DNA of 31,427 nucleotides from an uncultured Clostridia bacterium (GTDB lineage Bacteria > Bacillota > Clostridia > Christensenellales > UBA1242). The position numbers and the translations under genes are program-made. The DNA lies in contig CAKVHC010000012.1 in assembly GCA_934747805.1 (NCBI GenBank), positions 1-31,427 on the forward strand, written 5' to 3'. The notes under the pieces were generated by a model. It did no database searches and was not told where the DNA came from. It saw nothing but the letters and a program-made list of their open reading frames with translations. The stretch's first letter is position 1. Each line of letters begins with the position of its first letter. This document shows positions 6,249-14,197 of the stretch, one piece after another.

Positions 6249-7496
6249 TATTTCATAATCACACTGCGAAAGAGCGTTTATTAGTGCTATCTTATAATGA
6301 GCGTAGGTCAATCCGCCCTGAATGTATGCAATATATGGTTCACGGATTGGTGCATCACAACTGAGTTCAATTGACGAGCCTTGATTAAAACTGCCTGATG
6401 CCATGACAACCTGATTCTCATAACCTGGCATATCACACGGCTCCACTAGTGCATTGCTATCGATTGGTGAAGAGTGCTGAATGGCACGGCAAAACTCGAT
6501 TAATTTATCCTTGTCGCCAAACTTTATGCACGCTACAATGTCTGATTGGCAAACGTTCTCGCTTGGGAGTGTGTCATAACCAAAATCTCTAAAGATTTGT
6601 GAGGAAAGAAGAGCACCCTTTTTCGCACTGGCAACCACATTGCTGGCTAAAAACAATCCTTGATAAAACGCCTTGTATCCAGCTTCGTATGACCCAGTTT
6701 CGTTGCCTAAAGCTGGCGACGTCATGCGGCAACTGATTCGTTCAACGAGCCATTTTTTGCCTGCCACGTACGCCCCAGACGGAGCAATTCCTGCTCCCAA
6801 ATTCTTGATAAGCGAGCCGATCACTAGATCCGCACCGACATCGGTCGGCTCTCTAGTTTCTGTCAGTTCGCCATAGCAGTTGTCGACAATAACTATTGTT
6901 GCAGGATTGATGTCTTTCACGATTTTGATTGCTTTCTCAATCTGAGCAATAGTCAATGCATCTCTAAATACATATCCCCTTGACCTTTGGATATAAACAG
7001 CAGTAGGCTTTTGCTCTGAAACGTATTTTTCGATAGTCTTAAAGTCGAAATCGTTGTTCATTAGGTCGCAAAATTCAAAATGAATATTGTAGTCTTTTAG
7101 GCTGCCGATATCCTTGCCTTTTTCTCCATATATCACTTTTTGAAGAGTATCGTATGGCATGCCACTTATACTATATATTGTATTATTAGGTCGCAGAATA
7201 CCTAATAATGCCTGCGATATTGCTTGAGTACCGCTTGACAGTTGTGGAGAAAAAATTGCATCTTCCGTGTGCATAATATCGGCACATAGCCTGTTCAAAC
7301 AGTCTCTGCCTGCGTCGTCGTAGCCATAACCTGTAGTGCCTGCGAAGTGACGAACTTCTACCCTATTTTTTATAAATGCATTCAGCACTTTTAAGGTATT
7401 TTCTTCATTAACTTTGTCAATTTCTGCAAATTTTGATTGCAATTTGCTCTCCGCATTTTCGACCAACTCGTATGCGTTTTTGGATAACTTAATCAT
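6240..7496 (-). CDS. PLP-dependent lyase of the methionine gamma-lyase / 'aluminium resistance protein' family
   Basis: A 418-residue fold-type I PLP enzyme. The probable PLP-binding lysine is K231 in GSLIKNLGAGIAPSGAYVAG, and D205 (IVIVDNCYGE) should contact the pyridine nitrogen. SSGTQAISQALLG (~88-99) is the phosphate-binding loop, and HFAGTTGYGYDDAGRD (~50-65) is characteristic of this family (YnbB-like, often annotated methionine gamma-lyase or aluminium resistance protein). The true substrate is not established by sequence. It is the last gene of the miaB operon: its ATG overlaps the end of miaA by 8 nt and is preceded by GGGAG. In many Clostridia hfq lies between miaA and this gene; here there is no room for it. 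Confidence 0.88.
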   Translation of the reverse strand: MIKLSKNAYELVENAESKLQSKFAEIDKVNEENTLKVLNAFIKNRVEVRHFAGTTGYGYDDAGRDCLNRLCADIMHTEDAIFSPQLSSGTQAISQALLGILRPNNTIYSISGMPYDTLQKVIYGEKGKDIGSLKDYNIHFEFCDLMNNDFDFKTIEKYVSEQKPTAVYIQRSRGYVFRDALTIAQIEKAIKIVKDINPATIVIVDNCYGELTETREPTDVGADLVIGSLIKNLGAGIAPSGAYVAGKKWLVERISCRMTSPALGNETGSYEAGYKAFYQGLFLASNVVASAKKGALLSSQIFRDFGYDTLPSENVCQSDIVACIKFGDKDKLIEFCRAIQHSSPIDSNALVEPCDMPGYENQVVMASGSFNQGSSIELSCDAPIREPYIAYIQGGLTYAHYKIALINALSQCDYEIKK

Positions 7497-8412
7497 TTAT
7501 AAACTCCCTTACTTTATCCACAATATTTTCTTTTGTACAACCTACTAAATATGGCATTGTCTTCATAAAAGTTATTTGTCTTTTGGCGTAGTTGCGTGAG
7601 TGCTGTTTTGCCTTGTCAACAGCCTGATCAAAGGTCATCTCGCCTTTTAGATAACTAACCATCTCTTTGTAGTCAATAGTCTTGAGTGAGTCCACATCGC
7701 CATACTCTTGCCAAAGTGTTTTTACTTCATCCAACAGACCGTTTCGAACCATTTGGTCTACTCTGCTGTTAATTTTTTCATACAAAACGGCTCTATCGAC
7801 ATCTAGTCTTAAGGCCAAAATATTATATTTGCTATGAATAGACGATTTTTGTGTGCATAGGTCATTTGCCACACTTTTCTCACCATAATCGGCAATTTGT
7901 AAATATCTCAAAATACGTTTCGTATTATTCTGATGCACATTTGCAGCAAGTTTTTCGTCCTTCATACGCAATAATTCATACAAACTTATGCCTTGAGAAT
8001 TGGCTTGTTCGACATATTTTTGACGCAACTGTTCGCTATTTACACTACCGAAAAAGTCAAAGTCTTCCAGCCACGCCTTGACATACATTGTGGTGCCACC
8101 TACGATTATGGGGAGTTTACCTTTTGCCAGTATGGTTGAAATGTAATTGTCAACGTCAGCACAAAATTTGCCAGCACTGTAACTCTCGTTTGGACTCAAT
8201 ATGTCTAGATTATAATGGGTGATGCCTTGCATTTCTTCAGCGGTCACTTTTCCGCTGCCAATATTCAAACCTTTATACACTTGCACACTGTCTGCACTGA
8301 TAATCTCGCCATTAAGTTCAACTGCCAATCGGATAGCCAACCCACTTTTACCACTGCCTGTTGCACCTGTTATTACAACTACTTTCGGCTTTACACTATT
8401 CGTTTGAACCAT
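7489..8412 (-). CDS. miaA: tRNA dimethylallyltransferase MiaA
   Basis: Adds the dimethylallyl group to N6 of A37 in tRNAs reading UNN codons, the first step of i6A/ms2i6A formation. The second step is catalysed by MiaB, encoded first in this operon. It has 307 residues. The P-loop is GATGSGKSG near residues 16-24, followed by IISADSVQVYKGLNIGSGK, LPIIVGGTTMYVKAWLEDFDF, and the C-terminal YAKRQITFMK tRNA-binding segment. ATG 8412 lies inside the end of mutL (22-nt overlap); AAGGAG is about 12 nt upstream, so translational coupling to mutL is likely. Confidence 0.96.
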   Translation of the reverse strand: MVQTNSVKPKVVVITGATGSGKSGLAIRLAVELNGEIISADSVQVYKGLNIGSGKVTAEEMQGITHYNLDILSPNESYSAGKFCADVDNYISTILAKGKLPIIVGGTTMYVKAWLEDFDFFGSVNSEQLRQKYVEQANSQGISLYELLRMKDEKLAANVHQNNTKRILRYLQIADYGEKSVANDLCTQKSSIHSKYNILALRLDVDRAVLYEKINSRVDQMVRNGLLDEVKTLWQEYGDVDSLKTIDYKEMVSYLKGEMTFDQAVDKAKQHSRNYAKRQITFMKTMPYLVGCTKENIVDKVREFIND

Positions 8413-10208
8413 CTGTCAACCATGCTCCTTGTCAATTTGTAAATAATTGGTCTGCCATGCGGACACAACAATACTGGGTGGTCCTTGTCAATTTTGCTGA
8501 GCAATTCGTCAATCTCTTGTTTGTTGAGAATGAAACCGGATTTCACCGCATTTTTACATGACGTCTGCATGAGATAGCTTTTGATCTGATATGGAGTCTT
8601 AGATTTGTGCAGTTTCATATCAAACAGCAGATCATCAACAAACGCTTTTATGTTTATGTCTTTCAACAGCACAGGCATTGTCGAAATTCTAATATCATTC
8701 TGTCCAAACTGGTCCAAATCGAAACCAATTTCATGAAGATCTTGCTGCATACTCATAAGATAATTCATCTCAGCTGGATTGACACGTTGTGTATAAGGAA
8801 TGAGCATATCTTGCACAGCGAGCTGTTTGTTCTCCAGCATTTTACAAAAATGATCATAGTTCAATCGCTCATGTCCTGCGTGAAAATCGATTATCAATAG
8901 TTCGTTTTCCTTTTCTACAAGAATGTAGGTCTCGAACATTTCACCAATAATCTTGTAATCCCCTTCCAAAATCTTAATGTCATGCTTTTGTACTGGGATA
9001 GTTTCAGCCATTTTGACTTGCTCTTGCATATAACTAGTGTCTTGCATAACGATTTTAGTGTCAAAAACCACCGGAGAGTAATCTCCTAGCGAAATCTCTT
9101 TAACATCATCATTGTTATCGTTCTTGGCAGACTCTACGTCTGGATTGAAGCTTATGCCTGCATCTTCATTGATAGTTGGCAAAACTGTAGACTTCATTGG
9201 CATAGTATCGAATTCAACTTTTTGCTTAGGACTGGTGAAAAGTGCTTGCTTTACAGCTGTAGTTATAATATCACTGACACGTTGTGGGTCGGCAAACTTC
9301 ACATTGAGTTTAGATGGGTGCACGTTGACATCAATGTCCTCAATAGGAATATTTATATTCAATATAAACACTGGATATTGACGAGTCATTAAATAGTCTT
9401 CCAGTGCGAAATAGACAGCCTTTGAAACCACTTCATCTACCACATATCTGCCATTAATTATCGTGGTTTGATATGTCTTGTTTGGCTTGGAAAAACCGAT
9501 TCTACTAACAAATCCGTTAACTTTAACATTGCCTTCTTCATATTCAACTTTTGCCACATTTTGAGATATATCTAAGCCATATACACAACATATTGCAGAA
9601 AACAAATCGCCTGCATGGTGCGAATAGACGACTGAATCGTCCACGATATAATCAAATTGAATATTAGGATTGGCAAAAATGAAACGAGATACGAGTTGGG
9701 TTATCTCATTTTCTTCCATTTTTGATTTACGCAAAAACTTAGCACGTGCAGGCGTATTGAAGAATAAGTTTTCAACAGCCACACTAGTGCCTGGATTGCG
9801 AGAGTAAGGCGATTGGGATTGTTTCACTCCGCCGTTAATTTTGTATATGCAGCCCTGTCCGTCACGAGTTTGCGTTTCCAATGTAACACGTGCAACACTG
9901 GCAATACTCGCCATTGCTTCCCCACGGAAACCAAGTGTGCAAATGTGGTCAAGGTCGTCTACAGTTGCCACCTTGCTTGTGGCGTGTGGCACAAAGACCT
10001 TGTCCACTTCGCCGTAGTCAACACCCGAGCCATTGTCCGATACGCAAATGTAGTCAATGCCACCACGTTTAATTTCAACAACTATTTGATTGGCACCAGC
10101 GTCAATGCTGTTCTCGACCAACTCTTTAACAATTGAAGCAGGTTTTTCCACCACTTCGCCAGCAGAAATATGATTATAAACCGAACTATCCAATATGTTG
10201 ATTTTCAT
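8391..10208 (-). CDS. mutL: DNA mismatch repair protein MutL
   Basis: Links MutS mismatch recognition to strand incision. It has 605 residues. The N-terminal GHKL ATPase shows ELVENSIDAGA (~30-40), SDNGSGV (~57-63) and TLGFRGEAMASI (~91-102). The central ~330-410 is a poorly conserved linker. The C-terminal endonuclease domain has DFHAGHERLNYD (~440) in place of the canonical DQHAxxERxxYE, plus SCKNAVKSG (~548) and CPHGRP (~580). It should therefore be a nicking MutL, although the last acidic residue of the first motif is Asp rather than Glu. The start follows AAGGAG, which lies in the last codons of mutS, implying coupling. Confidence 0.96.
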   Translation of the reverse strand: MKINILDSSVYNHISAGEVVEKPASIVKELVENSIDAGANQIVVEIKRGGIDYICVSDNGSGVDYGEVDKVFVPHATSKVATVDDLDHICTLGFRGEAMASIASVARVTLETQTRDGQGCIYKINGGVKQSQSPYSRNPGTSVAVENLFFNTPARAKFLRKSKMEENEITQLVSRFIFANPNIQFDYIVDDSVVYSHHAGDLFSAICCVYGLDISQNVAKVEYEEGNVKVNGFVSRIGFSKPNKTYQTTIINGRYVVDEVVSKAVYFALEDYLMTRQYPVFILNINIPIEDIDVNVHPSKLNVKFADPQRVSDIITTAVKQALFTSPKQKVEFDTMPMKSTVLPTINEDAGISFNPDVESAKNDNNDDVKEISLGDYSPVVFDTKIVMQDTSYMQEQVKMAETIPVQKHDIKILEGDYKIIGEMFETYILVEKENELLIIDFHAGHERLNYDHFCKMLENKQLAVQDMLIPYTQRVNPAEMNYLMSMQQDLHEIGFDLDQFGQNDIRISTMPVLLKDINIKAFVDDLLFDMKLHKSKTPYQIKSYLMQTSCKNAVKSGFILNKQEIDELLSKIDKDHPVLLCPHGRPIIYKLTRSMVDRWFKRIV

Positions 10209-10211
10209 ACA

Positions 10212-12773
10212 CTACTCCTTCGTTAAGCCAATCAAATACTCAATCGTTTCCATTGCTTTCATTGGTGTTATGTTATTGAAATCTATTTGTTTAACTATGG
10301 TGCGAATTTTATCTTCTTTGGCTGATTGCTGATATTCTTGACGTTGCAGTCTGATGTCCTGGTTTTCGAGCTTTACAAGGATTTCTTTTGCTTTGTCTAT
10401 GATTTGGCTAGGCAGTCCGGCTAGAGATGCCACTTCAATACCGAAGCTACGCATTGCACCGCCACGTTCAACTTTTCTAATGAAAACTAGTTCGCCAGCA
10501 ATTTCTTTAATAACCACTCGATAGTTCTTCACGCCATCGAGTTTGCCCTCGAGTTCGGTGAGTTCGTGATAGTGTGTGGCGAATAACGTCTTTGCCTTGC
10601 TGTTTTTTGCCAAATGGTCTACCACAGCCCACGCAATGCTCAATCCGTCAAATGTTGACGTGCCACGTCCCACTTCGTCAAGCAGAATTAGGCTTGAATC
10701 GGTTGCGTTCGTTAAAATATTGGCTACTTCCACCATTTCAACCATAAATGTACTCTGTCCATACATCAAGTCGTCAGCTGCTCCAATACGAGTGAAAATG
10801 CGGTCTACAATGCCAATTTTGGCGCTAGATGCTGGCACAAAACTGCCAATATGTGCCATGAATACAATTAACGCATTCTGACGCATAAATGTGCTTTTGC
10901 CTGCCATATTAGGCCCAGTGATAATCATAATTTTGTCTTCAGTGTCGTTTAGCTGGCAATCATTAGGCACAAAAGAGCCTCGTTTGATGCCTTTCTCAAC
11001 TACAGGATGACGACCGCTCATAATCTGAATAGTTTTGGAACTGTCAACAATTGGACGGACATAATTATTTTCGCTAGCGACTTTGGCAAGTGAATTGTAG
11101 CAGTCGAGTTCGGCAATTGCCTTAGCACATGTAAGCATTTTTTGCGTGTAATCTGTCAAATGCTCTTTCACCTGCTGGTAAATTGCAGTTTCCAAACGTT
11201 GTATTTTGTCATCACTCGACAGCAACTCCTCTTCCAACTTTTTCAACTCATCAGTGAAATATCTTTCGTTATTAGACACTGTTTGTTTGTGCATATAACG
11301 ATAAGGCACTTGCGACATATATTGTTTGTTGACTTCTATGTAGTAGCCGTAAACCTTGTTGTACTTAATCTTTAAACCTTTTATGCCTGTTTCATCTTTT
11401 TCACGTGCTTCAATTTGAGTGATATATTGTTTAGAGTTTTTGGACATATTTCTATATCTATCCAATTCAGCATTAATGCCTTCACAGATAACGTTGCCAT
11501 CACCCACTGTAAACGACGGATCGGCCTTGATGACGCTATAAATATAATTGCTAATATCACTGCAATCGCTCAATCGGTCATTTAGATCATTAAATGCTGG
11601 ATAGTTGGCTATCAAGCTTTTTAACTTAGGTGTACGTGAAAGTGAATTGGCAAGTGCGATACAGTCTTTAGGCGAAATTGTGCCATATGTCACACGACCA
11701 ACGAGACGCTCAATGTCGGCAATATCACCTAATTCCATGTCCAGCATTTGTCGTGTTAGTCCATTTAAAAATAGCGATTCTATTTTATCTTGCCTGTTTT
11801 TTATTTTATCAACTGACTGCAAAGGTTCTCTCAGCCAACTTTTTAGGTTTCGTTTGCCCATTGATGTCTTAGTTTCGTCCAAAACCCACAAAAGTGAACC
11901 TTTTTTATCTCTGTCACGTGCATTTTCTTCTATTTCAAGGTTGCGTCGTGTGTTGCTATCGAGATACATTACGTCATGCGGATTCTCAATAACAGGCATT
12001 GAAAGATTCTTAAGTTGTCTTTTTTGAGTGTCTAACAAATATTGCAAAAGTGCGCCCACAGCTATAACAACATTTTCTTGTGTGCTAAAATCATATCCAT
12101 TTATAGAAGAAATCTTGTAATGCTCTACTATTGCCTTGTTTGCAGATGCGGTCTGGAATGCCCATTCGTAATATTTCTTAACAGCGATTTTGTCGCTGGA
12201 AACTGTGCATTGCAAATTAGATTTGTTGTCATACATGATCTCATTGCATATTATTTCTGCAGGATTGATGCGTGTGATATGGTCATTTAATTGTGCAATG
12301 TCATTCGCACTGCCAGCTTTAAAAACGCCTGTCGAAATGTCTGTATATGCGTACGCATAAGTTTTACCATTACTATATATTGACATAATATAGTTGTTAG
12401 AACTTTCGTCAAGCATACTAGCATCAGTCAGCGTGCCTTTGGTGATGACTCGCACTACGTTACGCTCAACCAGTTTGCTTTTTCCTGGTTCGCTGAGTTG
12501 CTCACAGATTGCCACATTATAGCCTTTTTCCACTAGACGACGTGCATATGTTTCATATGCATGATAAGGCACACCGCACATTGCCGCACGGTTTGGCTCG
12601 CCACAACGCTTGCCGGTCAGCGTTAGGTCAAGTTCTTTTGCGCCGACAATAGCATCCTCATCAAACATTTCATAGAAATCACCAAGTCTGTAAAAAACAA
12701 TGCAGTCTGGGTAGGACTGCTTTAATTGTCTATAATGTTTCATCATTGGTGATGGGTCTTTTTCTTTTGACAT
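10212..12773 (-). CDS. mutS: DNA mismatch repair protein MutS
   Basis: Recognises base mismatches and small loops, and acts as a clamp with MutL. It has 853 residues, the usual MutS1 length. The N-terminal mismatch-binding domain begins MKHYRQLKQSYPDCIVFYRLGDFYEMF, with the Phe-x-Glu wedge near residue 34 (FYEMF). The C-terminal ABC ATPase has ITGPNMAGKSTFMRQ (~617-631), LILLDEVGRGTSTFDG (~695-710) and ATHYHEL. The ATG overlaps the miaB stop by one base (TAATG), indicating translational coupling. The gene lies between miaB and mutL. Confidence 0.98.
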   Translation of the reverse strand: MSKEKDPSPMMKHYRQLKQSYPDCIVFYRLGDFYEMFDEDAIVGAKELDLTLTGKRCGEPNRAAMCGVPYHAYETYARRLVEKGYNVAICEQLSEPGKSKLVERNVVRVITKGTLTDASMLDESSNNYIMSIYSNGKTYAYAYTDISTGVFKAGSANDIAQLNDHITRINPAEIICNEIMYDNKSNLQCTVSSDKIAVKKYYEWAFQTASANKAIVEHYKISSINGYDFSTQENVVIAVGALLQYLLDTQKRQLKNLSMPVIENPHDVMYLDSNTRRNLEIEENARDRDKKGSLLWVLDETKTSMGKRNLKSWLREPLQSVDKIKNRQDKIESLFLNGLTRQMLDMELGDIADIERLVGRVTYGTISPKDCIALANSLSRTPKLKSLIANYPAFNDLNDRLSDCSDISNYIYSVIKADPSFTVGDGNVICEGINAELDRYRNMSKNSKQYITQIEAREKDETGIKGLKIKYNKVYGYYIEVNKQYMSQVPYRYMHKQTVSNNERYFTDELKKLEEELLSSDDKIQRLETAIYQQVKEHLTDYTQKMLTCAKAIAELDCYNSLAKVASENNYVRPIVDSSKTIQIMSGRHPVVEKGIKRGSFVPNDCQLNDTEDKIMIITGPNMAGKSTFMRQNALIVFMAHIGSFVPASSAKIGIVDRIFTRIGAADDLMYGQSTFMVEMVEVANILTNATDSSLILLDEVGRGTSTFDGLSIAWAVVDHLAKNSKAKTLFATHYHELTELEGKLDGVKNYRVVIKEIAGELVFIRKVERGGAMRSFGIEVASLAGLPSQIIDKAKEILVKLENQDIRLQRQEYQQSAKEDKIRTIVKQIDFNNITPMKAMETIEYLIGLTKE

Positions 12774-14119
12774 TATTTAGTTGCTTCCTTTTTAATTACA
12801 CCATACAAATTGCCATTTTGGAAATTCGTAACTTGTACTATTGCAAAATATGGGTCTTCAACGTGTATATCGTTTTTGATATATATTGGTTTACCAAAGT
12901 CTGTTTCTGCTATTGTACCACCCTTGTCATCGTTGTGCAATAGGCATCTAAACTTTTTGCCTCTGAAATAACGGATGTTTTTCTCGCTGATTTGTTTGTA
13001 AAGTGCAAGAAGCTGATTGCAACGATAGTTCTTAATGTCATATGGAATTTGGTTCTCAAAGTTAGCAGCTGGAGTTCCAGTTCTGCGGGAATAAATGAAT
13101 GCAAACACCTGAGTAAATTTAACTTTTCGCATTAAACTCTTTGTGTCGTTAAACTGCTTTTGAGTTTCACCTGGGAAGCCAGCAATAATATCTGTGCTGA
13201 TTGTCACATTTTTGATTGAACGATGAAGTTTGTGAATAATGCGAAGATATTGCTTACGTGTGTATTTTCGGTTCATTGCCTTTAAAATTGCGTCGTTACC
13301 GGACTGTACTGGCAAGTGAATAGAGCGAGAAATCTTGTTGTTTTGTTTGATAACCTTAATGAGTTCGTCGTTGAAATCTTTTGGATGCGACGTCATAAAT
13401 TTAATTTTGAAATCGCCTTCGATTTTACACAACTCACGCAACAGATTGGCAAAATTGGTCTTGCCGTCATGGAAATCATTGCCGTACGAATTGACGTTCT
13501 GACCTAGCAAAGTGATGTATTTGTAGCCTTCACGCTGAACAAGGTTCTTCACTTCGGCGACAATCTCTTTCATTGTGCGGCTACGTTCTCTGCCTCGCAC
13601 ATATGGCACTATACAATAAGTGCAGAAATTGTTACAGCCATACATAATGTTGACATAAGCATTAAACTTGTCATCACGAATGTTGTGCATAATCTCTTCG
13701 TTAGATTTGGCTTCATTGTATATCTCGTAAATACGGTTGCCCTCGAGTTTGTTGCGCAAAATATAGCTCGACAATTGATTAAGGTTGTGAGTGCCTATAA
13801 TAATGTCTACAAAGTCCAATTTTTCTTTAAGGTCGTATTTACCCTCTTTTTGCTGAGGCATACAGCCACAAACAATGATATGTAGGTTTGGATTACGCTT
13901 CTTGATAGGTTTGAGTGCACAAATATTGCTGAAAGCTTTGTCTTCAGCACCTTCACGTATGCAGCATGTGTTAAAAATGATGTAATCTGCGGTATTTTTG
14001 TCTGTTGTTGGAGTCATACCAAGGCTTTCGCAAATGCCTGCAATTTTTTCAGAATCATGCACGTTCATTTGGCAACCATAGGTTACGACCATATATTTCA
14101 TATTCTTAAAATTTTCCAT
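12773..14119 (-). CDS. miaB: tRNA-2-methylthio-N6-dimethylallyladenosine synthase MiaB
   Basis: A radical-SAM methylthiotransferase that converts i6A37, the product of MiaA, to ms2i6A37 in tRNA. It has 448 residues. The N-terminal MTTase domain has cluster cysteines C16 (YGCQMN), C52 (NTCCIREGAED) and C86 (CGCMPQ). The radical SAM cluster motif CNNFCTYC is at about 161-168, followed by VPYVRGRERSR. A C-terminal TRAM domain starts around 380. It is the first gene of the operon miaB-mutS-mutL-miaA-lyase, so both i6A-modifying enzymes share a transcript with mismatch repair. The promoter places the mRNA 5' end at the start codon, and no Shine-Dalgarno sequence is seen. Confidence 0.97.
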   Translation of the reverse strand: MENFKNMKYMVVTYGCQMNVHDSEKIAGICESLGMTPTTDKNTADYIIFNTCCIREGAEDKAFSNICALKPIKKRNPNLHIIVCGCMPQQKEGKYDLKEKLDFVDIIIGTHNLNQLSSYILRNKLEGNRIYEIYNEAKSNEEIMHNIRDDKFNAYVNIMYGCNNFCTYCIVPYVRGRERSRTMKEIVAEVKNLVQREGYKYITLLGQNVNSYGNDFHDGKTNFANLLRELCKIEGDFKIKFMTSHPKDFNDELIKVIKQNNKISRSIHLPVQSGNDAILKAMNRKYTRKQYLRIIHKLHRSIKNVTISTDIIAGFPGETQKQFNDTKSLMRKVKFTQVFAFIYSRRTGTPAANFENQIPYDIKNYRCNQLLALYKQISEKNIRYFRGKKFRCLLHNDDKGGTIAETDFGKPIYIKNDIHVEDPYFAIVQVTNFQNGNLYGVIKKEATK

Positions 14120-14125
14120 ACACCA

Positions 14126-14154
14126 ATTATATAATAATTAGTTTAAAATTTCAA
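14126..14154 (-). promoter_or_regulatory. Promoter of the miaB operon, predicting a leaderless mRNA
   Basis: Minus strand TTGAAA (14149-14154), 17 bp, perfect TATAAT (14126-14131), then exactly 6 nt to the miaB ATG. The +1 should be the A of ATG. Confidence 0.75.
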
Positions 14155-14187
14155 CAAAATACGCTATTATTTTTTCATTTTTGACAA

Positions 14188-14193
14188 TACTAT
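14188..14193 (+). promoter_or_regulatory. Possible -10 box of the class A PBP gene
   Basis: TACTAT ends 4 nt before GTG 14198. A matching -35 box is poor (TATTAT at 14165-14170). The short distance and absence of a Shine-Dalgarno sequence suggest a leaderless or near-leaderless start, but this is weak. Confidence 0.3.
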
Positions 14194-14197
14194 TTAT

